A program made the position numbers and the translations under genes. Shown in pieces: positions 18,920 through 28,180 of a stretch of DNA of 57,805 bases (its first letter is position 1; the number at the start of each line of letters is the position of its first letter). The notes under the pieces were generated by a model. That model worked only from the letters and a program-made list of their open reading frames with translations, was not told the DNA's origin and made no database searches. This stretch comes from Gemmatimonas sp. (lineage in GTDB: Bacteria; Gemmatimonadota; Gemmatimonadetes; Gemmatimonadales; Gemmatimonadaceae): assembly GCA_021154325.1 (NCBI GenBank), contig JAJKIR010000198.1, forward strand, positions 1-57,805, written 5' to 3'.

Positions 18920-19726
18920 TCAGAGCACCGAGCGCGCGAAGAGGAATCGCGTTCCGAGCTTTCGCACGTAGTCGTCGCGCTCGTCGTCGAGCCGTTCCAC
19001 GGCATAGCCGCCGCGGCCGAGCGCGAGATGAACGAGCCGGCGATCGCCGAGCGAGATCGCGACGTGCGTGATGTGCGCGTCGGGCCGATCTGAGAAGAAC
19101 AGGAGATCGGCGGGCTTGGTAGCGAGCAGGTCGCGCCCCGCATCGCGGCCCGCGCGCGCCTGTTGCCACGCGTCGCGCGGAAGCGGCACCCCATGCAGCG
19201 CGAACACATTCAGCACGAGCCCCGAGCAATCGGCGCCCCACGGAGTGACGCCACCCCACTGATACGGCGTGCCGACGTAGAGCTCGACCGCACTGCGGCA
19301 GATCGCCATTGCGTCACGCGGAAATCGCACCGGCTGCTCGTGCGCTGGGATCGCCTCGCCCGATTGGACACGGTCCCCCGGCGCGAGGAGCGCGCGGAGC
19401 GGCAGCGATCGCGCCGTGCCGTCCGTGGCCGCGACGACGCAGCCTAACGAGATACGCCGGTCGCCACTGTCACCTGACGCGGCGAGCTTGGCGACGTAGC
19501 CGCGATGCATCCACCCCTCGTACTCGTCGGCGCCGCGCACGAGCAGCCAGTCGCCCTGATCCTCGACGATCGAGACGCCGTGCCCCGCGAGCTGCTGCGA
19601 GACCTGACCGCTCGACACGTGTGGCTCGGCCAACATTGGCGCAATGGCGGCGACCACGACGGCAGCAGAGACGGTCGACACCGCCATCGGCTCCGATTCG
19701 AGTCGCGCGCGTTCAGCTATCGACAT
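18920..19726 (-). CDS. NlpC/P60 family cell-wall peptidase with SH3 domain
   Basis: 268 aa. A bacterial SH3-like domain (about residues 40-85; GWMHRGYVAKL) is followed by an NlpC/P60 papain-like domain with catalytic Cys in WGADCSGLVLNVF, His in ITHVAISLG and a third polar residue in the LVHLAL strand. Such enzymes cleave gamma-D-Glu-diaminopimelate bonds in peptidoglycan or peptide fragments. There is no clear signal peptide, though residues 15-33 are hydrophobic, so location is uncertain. It lies 8 nt after the P1 peptidase gene. Confidence 0.9.
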   Translation of the reverse strand: MSIAERARLESEPMAVSTVSAAVVVAAIAPMLAEPHVSSGQVSQQLAGHGVSIVEDQGDWLLVRGADEYEGWMHRGYVAKLAASGDSGDRRISLGCVVAATDGTARSLPLRALLAPGDRVQSGEAIPAHEQPVRFPRDAMAICRSAVELYVGTPYQWGGVTPWGADCSGLVLNVFALHGVPLPRDAWQQARAGRDAGRDLLATKPADLLFFSDRPDAHITHVAISLGDRRLVHLALGRGGYAVERLDDERDDYVRKLGTRFLFARSVL

Positions 19727-19734
19727 GATGGCCG

Positions 19735-20727
19735 CTAGTCCGCGAGTCCGGGAACGCCGTCGCGACCACGCGCCGTCACGACCGCACGCTCGATCGCCGT
19801 CTCCAGCGCCACAACAGCGAGCGCCTCGATCGCCATCTGCTCACGTCCGAGCGGCTCCGGAGGAGCCATCGGCGCCAGTGCGAAAACGACGTCGCCGTCC
19901 ACGGCAGTGCCCGTTGGCGTGATGCGACGAAAGAGCGCGGCACCGGCGGCGCGCGCGAGCTGACCGAGCTCCACCCAGCCTAACGGCGCCGTGGTCGCGA
20001 CGACACAGAGCGTCGTATTCGTGGGAACCGCCGGGTCGAAGCGATTGCCGCCCGGCAGCGACGCCAGGCCGCCCGTCGCGAGCTGCCGCGCCGTATCCAG
20101 GAAGCGGCCAGCACCGCCAGCGTCGGCGCGGGCGCCGGCGATGATGCGGCCGCTCGCGTCACGAACGTCACCCACGGCGTTCACCACCGCGAGCGCGCCA
20201 ACGGACCAGCCGCCGCCGCTCGCGATACCACCGCCGATGCCGCCTTTCATCGCTCGGCCGGGTCCGGCAATCTTGCCGACCGTTGCGCCCGTCCCGGCAC
20301 CGACCGACCCCTCGGCGATATCGTTAGGCGAGGCGCGGTCGCACGCATCGTATGCCATCGCCGCGGTGGGTCGCGCGTCGAAGCGGCCGAGGGGTGCGAG
20401 GTCGAAGATGACGGCCGCGGGAACGATCGGCACGACCCCTCCGCGCATCGCGAATCCCCGCCCGCGCTCCTCCATCCACCGCATGACACCCGCGGCAGCG
20501 TCGAGGCCGTAGGCTGAGCCGCCGGTGAGCATCAGCGCATCGATCCGGTCGACGAGATGATCGGCGGTGAGGGTGTGAAGCTCGCGTGTGCCCGTCGCTC
20601 GACCGAAGACCGCGGCGCCCGCGCGGAGCGGCGCGTCCATGCCGCGCACGATCGTGAGCCCGGTTGCTCCCGCGCCGTCGGTCGCGTGCCCGACCGCGAT
20701 ACCCAATGCGCGGAAGTCCAGGCTCAC
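19735..20727 (-). CDS. P1-family self-processing peptidase (DmpA/BapA-like)
   Basis: 330 aa from a GTG. The Ntn-like P1/S58 fold is evident from LTGGSAYGLDAAAGVMRWMEERGRGF, VGAGTGATVGK, GGIGGG and the C-terminal NTTLCVVAT. The family cleaves itself to expose a Ser or Thr nucleophile; here the likely cut is between Asn and Thr at about residues 237-238. Members act as D/L-aminopeptidases or beta-peptidases. The pairing with an NlpC/P60 peptidase suggests handling of peptidoglycan-derived peptides (inference). Confidence 0.92.
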   Translation of the reverse strand: MSLDFRALGIAVGHATDGAGATGLTIVRGMDAPLRAGAAVFGRATGTRELHTLTADHLVDRIDALMLTGGSAYGLDAAAGVMRWMEERGRGFAMRGGVVPIVPAAVIFDLAPLGRFDARPTAAMAYDACDRASPNDIAEGSVGAGTGATVGKIAGPGRAMKGGIGGGIASGGGWSVGALAVVNAVGDVRDASGRIIAGARADAGGAGRFLDTARQLATGGLASLPGGNRFDPAVPTNTTLCVVATTAPLGWVELGQLARAAGAALFRRITPTGTAVDGDVVFALAPMAPPEPLGREQMAIEALAVVALETAIERAVVTARGRDGVPGLAD

Positions 20728-20731
20728 GCGC

Positions 20732-20923
20732 TCACCCAGTGGAAGTCGCCGCGCCTCCGGCCGGCTGCTTGGCCTGACAGGCCCGGCAACGCGTCACGCC
20801 ACGCAGGTTGCAAACAACGCAGATGAAAGTGCCGCAGTCGACGCACGGATATCCCTCGGACGCACGCTCCTCATTGCCGCAGGCGCGGCATTGCATCGCG
20901 TCGTGTTCGTGAACTTTGGTCAT
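20732..20923 (-). CDS. Small double zinc-ribbon protein
   Basis: 63 aa with eight cysteines in four CxxC pairs: CRAC, CVDC, CVVC and CRAC. They probably bind two zinc ions in cross-brace or zinc-ribbon fashion. The N-terminus (MTKVHEHD) is polar and the C-terminus is Ala/Gly-rich and disordered. There is no catalytic domain; a protein- or nucleic-acid-binding role is possible. It lies 4 nt before the P1 peptidase gene and is the first gene of that minus-strand trio. Confidence 0.75.
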   Translation of the reverse strand: MTKVHEHDAMQCRACGNEERASEGYPCVDCGTFICVVCNLRGVTRCRACQAKQPAGGAATSTG

Positions 20924-20935
20924 GGAAGTTTAGCC

Positions 20936-21126
20936 GTGGCGAGTGGCGAGTGGCGAGTGGATATGAATGGTGCGAGGAGCAGGAGCGAGCCCGAAGGGCG
21001 CGCGACTTCAAATGAGACACGAGCGCAGCGAGCGAGCGCAACGCGCGAGCGACATCAAATCGACTTTCGCGAGCGCCAGCGAGCGAGCACGCAGGCGGCG
21101 GGTTATCGGCCAGCGCGCGAAGCGCG
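20936..21126. repeat. Intergenic repeat built from GCGAGTG and GCGAGCGAGC words
   Basis: The spacer begins with three tandem GCGAGTG-type units (20939-20960). It then has GAGCAGGAGCGAGC, a CAAATGAGA box near 21008, and a run of AGCGCAGCGAGCGAGCGC words. This is the reverse-complement layout of the element at 37801-37948, which carries TCTCATTTGG, GCTCGCTCGCTGCGCTCG and CTCGCCACTCGCCACT. Two loci with the same word order in opposite orientation point to a dispersed repeat family. No gene is seen in the spacer. Confidence 0.65.
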
Positions 21127-22506
21127 CTAGCCGATGACCCGCTGCCTCGTGGCGCGCGCTTCGTTCGATTCCAGACCGTACTCTTTGATCTTCTTGATCA
21201 GCGTCGCCCGTGAGATCCCGAGCTCGCGCGCGGCGCGCGTGCGATTCGCGTTATGAGCGCGGAGCGTCCGATCGATGTGGATGCGCTCGACCTCCGACAG
21301 CGTGCGCGGAATGTGATGGTCTACGCCGGCGCCAGACGCTTCGCGCACCTCGGTCGGCAGATGACCGATGGCCACTCGCTCGAGACCGCGGGCCATGATC
21401 ATCGCTCGCTCGAGCACGTTCCGCAGCTCGCGAATGTTCCCCGGCCACGAGTACTTGAGCAAACGCTCCAGCACATCGTCGTCGAGCTCCGTCGGCGCGT
21501 CGAGGAGATTCGGGCGCAGCTCCTCGACCAGCCGCGCGATCAGCTCGAGCAGGTCCTCGCGCGACCGCGCCCGCAGTGGCGGCAGGTTGATCGGCATGAC
21601 ACTCAGCCGATAGTAGAGATCCTCGCGGAACTTGCCGTCCGTCACCTCGCTCACCAGATCCTTCCCCGTTGCCGCGATCAATCGCACGTCTGCCGTGATC
21701 TCGCGCGTTCCGCCGAGGCGGCGAAAGCTCTTCCCCTCGAGCACGCGCAGGAGCTTCGGCTGAAGCTGAGGATCGAGATCCCCAATCTCGTCGAGAAAAA
21801 CGCTGCCTCCCTCGGCGATGTCGAGGAGTCCTGGCCGCAGCGCGTCCGATCCATTCGAGGGCGTCAGCTCCTGACCAAAGAGCTCCGCGTCGAGCGTCGT
21901 TCCCGACAAGGCGGCGCAGTTGATCTCGACCAGCGGCCGCTCGCCGCGCACGCTGGCGCGATGAATCGACTCGGCAACGTATCCTTTTCCCGTTCCACTC
22001 TCGCCCGTAATGAGCACCGTCGTGCGATCGCTGCGCGCGAGGAGCTCGATCTGCTGGGCCAGCTCGCGCATTGGCGCCGAGGTGCCGAGTAGCGGCGTCG
22101 CCGGCAGGCGGCCGCGCCGGTCGGCGAGGTAGCGGTTCATCTGCCGAAGGCGGGCCTTCTCCAGAGCGCGCGTCGCGACCGCGCCGAGATGCGCGAGCTC
22201 GACCGGCTTCGTGAGAAAGCTCTCTGCGCCAGCCTGCATGGCGCGCACCGCGTCCGGGACGTCGCCGTGGCCAGTGATCATGATGACCACGGGATTGTGC
22301 TCGCGGATTCGATCGAGCACCTCGAACCCGTTGAGGTCCGGCAGCCGGAGGTCGAGCAGCACGAGATCGGGGTGCACCCGCTTCACCGCGACGATCCCTT
22401 CCTCGCCGCTGTGAGCGCGATTGACCTCGTGCCCCGTGCGCTCGAAGTATTGCGCGAGCGCCGAAGTAATCGCCGGCTCGTCGTCGATGATCAGTACGCT
22501 GGCCAT
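21127..22506 (-). CDS. NtrC-like response regulator lacking the GAFTGA loop
   Basis: 459 aa from ATG 22506. The receiver domain has acidic pair DDE near the N-terminus, phospho-acceptor Asp at about 52 (LLDLRLPDL) and Lys at about 100 (FLTKPVEL). The AAA+ domain has Walker A GESGTGKG (about 168-175), Walker B GGSVFLDEIGDL and an arginine-containing FRRLGGTREITADVRLIAAT. The C-terminal Fis-type helix-turn-helix contains TRAARELGISRATLIKKI. The L1 loop that normally follows ELFG(H)E as GAFTGA is replaced by LTPSNGSDALRPG, so sigma-54 contact is doubtful. It ends the Omp85/TamB operon; no histidine kinase is adjacent. Confidence 0.92.
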   Translation of the reverse strand: MASVLIIDDEPAITSALAQYFERTGHEVNRAHSGEEGIVAVKRVHPDLVLLDLRLPDLNGFEVLDRIREHNPVVIMITGHGDVPDAVRAMQAGAESFLTKPVELAHLGAVATRALEKARLRQMNRYLADRRGRLPATPLLGTSAPMRELAQQIELLARSDRTTVLITGESGTGKGYVAESIHRASVRGERPLVEINCAALSGTTLDAELFGQELTPSNGSDALRPGLLDIAEGGSVFLDEIGDLDPQLQPKLLRVLEGKSFRRLGGTREITADVRLIAATGKDLVSEVTDGKFREDLYYRLSVMPINLPPLRARSREDLLELIARLVEELRPNLLDAPTELDDDVLERLLKYSWPGNIRELRNVLERAMIMARGLERVAIGHLPTEVREASGAGVDHHIPRTLSEVERIHIDRTLRAHNANRTRAARELGISRATLIKKIKEYGLESNEARATRQRVIG

Positions 22507-22522
22507 GTATCGATGCGAAGGC

Positions 22523-23548
22523 TCAGGCGCGGTCCGGCGCGCGCGGGGGCATGGTGGAAGGCTCGTCATTCGGCTGCTTCGGCACGAGCAGCCGCACGGC
22601 ACGGGGGGCGATCTCGATCTCGAGCGGCGTCATACCGAGCAGCTCGCCGTCCGCCTGCGCGAGGCGCGGCGGATCGGTCTCGACGCGAATGTGGCGCCCG
22701 CTGCGATAGACCATCGCATAGTCCGAGGCGAAATCGCGCCGCAAGAGCCGCCACATGATTCGTGTGGCGTCTCGCAGATTCCTCGGTGAGTAGAAGCAGG
22801 CATCGAGCACTCCATCGTCGAAGCGGATCCCCGGACCGAAGGTGATTCGGTCGCTGAGCACCGCCCCGAAGTTCGCGATCATCACCGCGGCTGCCGCGGC
22901 TTCGAAGACCTCGCCATCCACCGTGAGGCGCACATGGAAGAACTCCCGGCGCAAAACTGACCGAAGTGCCGCCCGTGTGGCCGTGATGGTGTAAGCGAGT
23001 ACACCCAAACGACGCTTCAGCCACGATGGCGTTTCGGCAACCATCGCGGCGTCGATGCCGACCCCGGCCGCCACCGCGAAGTGGCGAGGGGGGTTGCAGC
23101 TCACGATTCGGCCCAGATCGATGTGGAGCTCCTCCCCTCCGAGGAGCATCGGGACGGCTCGCCTGGGGTCGAGGGGGATGCCCACCGCGCGGGCCAGAAG
23201 GTTGCCCGTTCCGCCTGCCAGCACCCCAAGGGGACGTGACGTTCCGGCGAGCGCCCCCGCAGCCTCCATCGCCGTACCGTCGCCGCCCAGTGTGAACACC
23301 GCGTCGTAGTGCGCCGACCGCTCGAGCACCAGTTCGGCCGCGTGGCCGGGGCGCTCAGTGAACGCAACCTGACAGTCGACGCCCGCCTTCTGAAGCGCGT
23401 CTACGGCTCGAGGCAGGCGACGCTTGCCGAGCCGTGACGCAGGGTTCGCGATGAGGAGCGCCCGCCTCACAGGAGACCGCCTGGCTTCTCGGGCGCGCTC
23501 CTCGCTCGGCGTCAGAAGTGCCAGGTCCTCAGGAGAGACAGACCCCAT
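22523..23548 (-). CDS. Diacylglycerol/sphingosine kinase-type lipid kinase
   Basis: 341 aa. The catalytic domain shows the NAD-kinase-like fold with LLIANPASRLGKRRL, the glycine-rich TLGGDGTAMEAAGAL and VLAGGTGNLLARAVGIP. A beta-sandwich C-terminal domain contains GVGIDAAMVAETPSWLKRRLGVLAY and the ADGELLG motif. Related bacterial enzymes (YegS, DgkB) phosphorylate diacylglycerol or other lipids at the membrane. The start chosen overlaps the tamB 3' end by 37 nt. Its place behind Omp85 and TamB genes suggests a role in envelope lipid metabolism. Confidence 0.9.
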   Translation of the reverse strand: MGSVSPEDLALLTPSEERAREARRSPVRRALLIANPASRLGKRRLPRAVDALQKAGVDCQVAFTERPGHAAELVLERSAHYDAVFTLGGDGTAMEAAGALAGTSRPLGVLAGGTGNLLARAVGIPLDPRRAVPMLLGGEELHIDLGRIVSCNPPRHFAVAAGVGIDAAMVAETPSWLKRRLGVLAYTITATRAALRSVLRREFFHVRLTVDGEVFEAAAAAVMIANFGAVLSDRITFGPGIRFDDGVLDACFYSPRNLRDATRIMWRLLRRDFASDYAMVYRSGRHIRVETDPPRLAQADGELLGMTPLEIEIAPRAVRLLVPKQPNDEPSTMPPRAPDRA

Positions 23549-26500
23549 TGCCGCGGCGTCTGGACGACGTTCCCGAGCGAGTAGTTCGAGCGGCAGTACA
23601 GACTCGAGGTCGATGGATCGGTCCCGGCCTGGAGCGACAGGTGTGGAGTGAACCGATACTCGAGCTTCCCGCTCAATGCGTCGACGAATCCGTTGAAGGC
23701 GTTCTGGTTGTTCGTGTTGTTGTCACGATTGAACGAGCAGAGACCTGCGCTGAAGCTGAGGAAGAGATTGTTCGAGATCTGCTTCTCGGCGCCGAGCCGG
23801 GTGCCAAAGATGTAGTCCTTGATGTTGGTCTGGCTGTTCGTGCCCGTGGCGAACGTCGGCGCCGCGCCGCTCTGAATCTGCAGCTGGTCGAAGTACCCGA
23901 GCCCGGCGCCGCGCAGCCCCGCGGCGGCGACCGCGCTCAGCGTTGGGCCGACGACGTTACTAACTTGCTGAACGACGCCGAGCTCGCCCGAGTTGAGCGC
24001 ATATGTCGGCTGTCCCGTGACGAGGTAGCTCACGAGATCCGACGTCGAGAGATACGGCTCGTTCGTGCTCGTCAGATCGATCGTCGGGTTCGGGTAGAGA
24101 AAGCCACTCAGGTGAACCTGGATCATCAGGTCGGGCTGGTTCACCCGCTTCACGTCGTGCGTGGCGGTGATGTCCACCTGCGGGTTGAACTCCGCCTGCC
24201 CGAAGAAAGTGATCGTTCCGCGCTCGAGGCCGAACTCACGCTGCACGGGCGCTGGTGACAGATCGAGCGTGTAAGAGCCGCGGTCCGCCGTCAACGTTCC
24301 GGCGAGCGCCAGACCGTATCGCGGCGCGGTGTCGTACCCGTTCGACCCGCGCGCCGCCGAGACCAATGTGCTCTGCCGCTCGGCGCTGCGGACGTCGAGC
24401 GAGCCGCCGAGCTTGATGTTCGCTTCACGTGACCGGAGCCAGACTTCGTCGCCAAGTACGATCTTCACGTCGTCGAGCCGGAGATTCTTCACGAGCCGCG
24501 ATGGCGCATCCGGCACGATCGAGCGCGTGCGATAGTCCGTCGAATCGATGATATCGAAGATCCCAGCGCCGCTCAGATCGATGACCTGCTTGCGGAGGAG
24601 GTCGCGCTCGGGGAGGTACACCTCGCCGCGTTCGACACGCACGGTGCCCGTGAGCGCGGCACCGTCCATGGGCCCAGTGAGGCGGAGAGAATCCTGCGCC
24701 GTAGAGACGTCGAGCGACGCGATCGTCCGGCGATCGATTGCGTGGAAGTTGTGAGCAAAGAGCGCGAGGTTGAAGCGCGGCGCGTCCCACTTCGCATAAT
24801 TCACGGAGCCATGGAGCGCGATGCGCGCGCCCGCCGCGGTACCGCTCGCGGCCGCGAGATCGACTTGCACGCTGTCGCTCCGCCCATCGAAGCGCATCGA
24901 ACCATTGATGGAGCGGAGCGTGATGCCGAGGTTCTGCGCCGTCACCTGCCCATTGCGCACGGCGATCAACCCATTGATCGACTTGTGGGTCGGCGTGAAC
25001 GAGTAGTCGACGTTGGCGGTGAGGCGGCCCGAGCTACGCTGCAGCGATGACGAGAGGGTCTCGATCACCGAGAGATCGGCGCTGTCGGCCCGAATGGAGC
25101 CGTGAATCGGCGCATTCAGTCGTTGGGCGCTGAACAGCGTCAGCTCCATAGGCACGACCACCGTCGCTCGGAGCGCCGGCACGTCGTGGCGAAAGAGATC
25201 GACGGCGGCATCGAAGCTTTGATCGTGATAGGCACCCGTCGCTGTGGCACGCTCGACCTGCATGCCACCGTAGGTGAGCCTTGCCAGGCGCGCATCGAGC
25301 CGGACGTCCGGACGCGCCCGCGTTCCGGTCGCGACGCCGTGGACCGTCGCGAATCCACCGAGCGGAGCTGGCAGCTGAGCCAACACACCAATATCGGCGA
25401 GACCAATGCTGTCGGCCCCGAGCTGGAGCGCGATCGGCGCGTGCTGCGGCGCCGACCCGCGGAGCGCGACACGGGCGCCACCATTCACGAGCACGAGTGA
25501 GTCGAGCGACACGCCAGCGCTGTCGCGCGCGACGTGCGACGTTCCGCGCAAGCGCCATCGGCTCTCGCCAATCGTTAGGCCGAGTGAGTCGACCGTCACC
25601 TGCGTCATGGCGGTCGCCGCGCCGAGCGCGCCGCCGAAGCTCGCCGCGCTGCCGACCACGCGCGCCGTCGGTCCGTTGTCACTCGCGGCACTGATCGCAA
25701 AGGTGGCCCGTGATCGTCCCGCCATCTCGAAATTCGCCTGCACCGAGTCGAGCAGGATCCCGGCGACGGTGAGGGTGTCGAAGCGCAGCGACGCCCGGCC
25801 AACAGGATTGTCGAGAAGATTACGAATCGCGAAGCTGCCGCCGACCAGCCGGCCCCGCGTAGTGCCGAAGAGGAGCCCGTTACCGACGACCGAGCCCCTG
25901 ACGTCGAGCGAATCGAGGCGGCCGTATGCGGCCCCGTTAACCGTCACCTGCCCTTCCAGTGAATCGGCGAGCGCGGAGTCGCGGGCGGTGTGCGCCGCGA
26001 GGTAACGCCGGAACCCGCCGAGTGAATCGACGACGAGCTGCAGGCGCAGCGAGTCGGTAGCGCCATGCGGCAGCCCCAAGGCACCATGAGCGAGGACGGT
26101 CGCCGCCGTCGTCTCCAGCCTCAGGGTATCGACGAAGAGGCGGCCACTGGCGAAGCGCAGGCGCGCCGTCGATGGAAAAACGCGCAGACCGTCGACATCG
26201 GCGCGCGTGAGATCGATGGCCGCGCTTCCCTCTAGATCCGGCAACGAGTCGCCAGCGAGTGCAACGTCGTATCGCCCTGTGAGCGTCAGCGGGCGGACAG
26301 CGCTGTGCAGTCGCGCGGAATCGAGCAGCTGATGCACGGCAAGTCCCGAAGCCTGTCCCGTGCCGCGAATGCCGTAGCCGGGCGGATCGATGTCGATGCG
26401 ACCATCGAAGCTCAGGCCACCCGCCGCGCCTTGCAGCGTAGTCGTGAGCTGCAGATCGGCGATGGTTCCTCGGGCACGGAGAGGCCCGTTGACGAGACCG

Positions 26501-28164
26501 GTGAGGGGCAGCTTCGGGTACGAGCGCGCAATCATGCCTAACGACAAAGGCAGTGCCTGTGCGTCGATGTCGTACGTCATGTACTGCGGGCCCCAGGTCA
26601 CGCGGCCACTTCCGGTGAGATGGGATGGCTCGCCGGGTCCGTCGCGGTGCGTGATGTCGGCATTCGCGAATCGCACGTCAAGCCACGACGAGTCGAGCGT
26701 CGCCGTACCCGAGATCGTGCCGCCGAGGCGCGGGAAATTCGGGTAGAGATATTCGATCGAGCGCAGGTCCACCGACGCGGCGTTCACGTCGAAGTGCCGG
26801 AAGCTCGTGAGCGCCGGCTGGAGAATGTCCAGCTCTCCCTTGCCGCCGACGCGCGAGCTGGCTCCGGCCACATGCGCGTCCCGGAAGACCACCTCGCTCT
26901 CGTCGACGTAGAACCGCGTCAGCGGGCCACCGCGTGCACGGACGCTTCCATACAGCTGGCCGCGCCAGTCGACCGGGAACGGCTTTCCGTTCAACGCGCG
27001 CAGCAGATCGAAGTCGAACGGCTGCGCGGACATCTTCACGTCCTTCACGGCGAGCACGGGGCCACCAACGGCGAACGTCATGTCGCCGACGAGGTGCGAG
27101 CCCGTGGTCGTGACATCCATGTTCGTGAGCTTGTAATCGATGATGTGAAGGTTGTCCTTCTCGCTCCCAATGTGCAGCGTGACCTTGCCTCCGCCGGTCG
27201 TCGGGAGCGTCGGATATACCCACGCGACGTCGTTCAGCGCGACCGAATCGCCATGGACGGTGATGTCATAGCGCACCGGCAGGTCGCTTCCCCACACGAT
27301 CTTTCCGCCTCCGGATCCGGTGGACCGCGGGAGATCGAAGTGCGCGACGTCGACCCAGATGGAATCGCCGAGATTCCGCAGCGTACCGCGGATGTTCTGG
27401 AAGCGGAACGGTGGATCGGCCTCCACCGCATGCACCGTGTCGAAGACGAAGAGCCGTCCGAGCTTGTCGCTGTCGGGATCGGCAAGGCGAATCCGCGAGA
27501 GCACCGCGGAGAGACCCGTCCACCGCCAGGTGCGCGCGAAGCCTCTCTTCCCCTCGTCGACGACTCGGCGAATCTCCTTGTCGCGGCGGCCGAGCGTGTA
27601 GTTGATGGCGCTGTCGAGCTTCGCGCCGCGCAGCGAGTCGTCTGGCGTCCACGGCATCTGGAGCACGAACGTGGCATCGTGCACACGCGCCCCGTCGATG
27701 ACGATGTAGTCTCCGAAATTCCGGCCGGGCGATTTCGGCAGGTTGTTCTTCTTGTCGTACGCCCGGAAGATCTCCTTGAAGTTCCAGCGCCCGCTCGGAT
27801 GCTGGCGGATGTACATCACCGGGTGCTGCACGTCGACGTCGCGGAGCAGCAGTCGCTTGTCGATCAGGTCGCGCGGATCGTAGCTGGCGGTGATGCGGCC
27901 AGTGCTCAGCATCAGCGAGTCGTTGTCCGCGTCGCGAATCGCGAAGCTGTCGATCTGGATTCCGGTGAGGAAGCCGCCGCTCACGGCGCCGAGGTACACC
28001 TTGCCCTTGATGGCGCTCGCGAGCTGTCCCTGGATGAGCCGCCGCAGCTCCTCTTGCCCGTAGCTCGTGCGCGTGACAAACACGCCCGTGATGATGGCAA
28101 CGAAGCCGATCACGAGGAGCGCGATAACGCTGACGAGCGCAACGAGGCGGCGACGCTTGATCAT
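23512..28164 (-). CDS. tamB: TamB-like AsmA-superfamily lipid-bridge protein
   Basis: 1550 aa. An N-terminal inner-membrane anchor (about residues 8-30) is followed by a very long repetitive beta-rich periplasmic region of the AsmA/TamB type. The C-terminal DUF490 domain (roughly the last 350 residues) contains LVSYLVTGQPTYALNSGE and ends in short beta strands and a terminal Phe. TamB spans the periplasm as a hydrophobic groove thought to move phospholipids and to help outer-membrane assembly with TamA. The Omp85 gene lies 16 nt upstream, the canonical tamAB order. Octamer copies lie at 25573 and 26536. Confidence 0.93.
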   Translation of the reverse strand: MIKRRRLVALVSVIALLVIGFVAIITGVFVTRTSYGQEELRRLIQGQLASAIKGKVYLGAVSGGFLTGIQIDSFAIRDADNDSLMLSTGRITASYDPRDLIDKRLLLRDVDVQHPVMYIRQHPSGRWNFKEIFRAYDKKNNLPKSPGRNFGDYIVIDGARVHDATFVLQMPWTPDDSLRGAKLDSAINYTLGRRDKEIRRVVDEGKRGFARTWRWTGLSAVLSRIRLADPDSDKLGRLFVFDTVHAVEADPPFRFQNIRGTLRNLGDSIWVDVAHFDLPRSTGSGGGKIVWGSDLPVRYDITVHGDSVALNDVAWVYPTLPTTGGGKVTLHIGSEKDNLHIIDYKLTNMDVTTTGSHLVGDMTFAVGGPVLAVKDVKMSAQPFDFDLLRALNGKPFPVDWRGQLYGSVRARGGPLTRFYVDESEVVFRDAHVAGASSRVGGKGELDILQPALTSFRHFDVNAASVDLRSIEYLYPNFPRLGGTISGTATLDSSWLDVRFANADITHRDGPGEPSHLTGSGRVTWGPQYMTYDIDAQALPLSLGMIARSYPKLPLTGLVNGPLRARGTIADLQLTTTLQGAAGGLSFDGRIDIDPPGYGIRGTGQASGLAVHQLLDSARLHSAVRPLTLTGRYDVALAGDSLPDLEGSAAIDLTRADVDGLRVFPSTARLRFASGRLFVDTLRLETTAATVLAHGALGLPHGATDSLRLQLVVDSLGGFRRYLAAHTARDSALADSLEGQVTVNGAAYGRLDSLDVRGSVVGNGLLFGTTRGRLVGGSFAIRNLLDNPVGRASLRFDTLTVAGILLDSVQANFEMAGRSRATFAISAASDNGPTARVVGSAASFGGALGAATAMTQVTVDSLGLTIGESRWRLRGTSHVARDSAGVSLDSLVLVNGGARVALRGSAPQHAPIALQLGADSIGLADIGVLAQLPAPLGGFATVHGVATGTRARPDVRLDARLARLTYGGMQVERATATGAYHDQSFDAAVDLFRHDVPALRATVVVPMELTLFSAQRLNAPIHGSIRADSADLSVIETLSSSLQRSSGRLTANVDYSFTPTHKSINGLIAVRNGQVTAQNLGITLRSINGSMRFDGRSDSVQVDLAAASGTAAGARIALHGSVNYAKWDAPRFNLALFAHNFHAIDRRTIASLDVSTAQDSLRLTGPMDGAALTGTVRVERGEVYLPERDLLRKQVIDLSGAGIFDIIDSTDYRTRSIVPDAPSRLVKNLRLDDVKIVLGDEVWLRSREANIKLGGSLDVRSAERQSTLVSAARGSNGYDTAPRYGLALAGTLTADRGSYTLDLSPAPVQREFGLERGTITFFGQAEFNPQVDITATHDVKRVNQPDLMIQVHLSGFLYPNPTIDLTSTNEPYLSTSDLVSYLVTGQPTYALNSGELGVVQQVSNVVGPTLSAVAAAGLRGAGLGYFDQLQIQSGAAPTFATGTNSQTNIKDYIFGTRLGAEKQISNNLFLSFSAGLCSFNRDNNTNNQNAFNGFVDALSGKLEYRFTPHLSLQAGTDPSTSSLYCRSNYSLGNVVQTPRQWGLSLLRTWHF

Positions 28165-28180
28165 CTGATGCTAAGACGAC

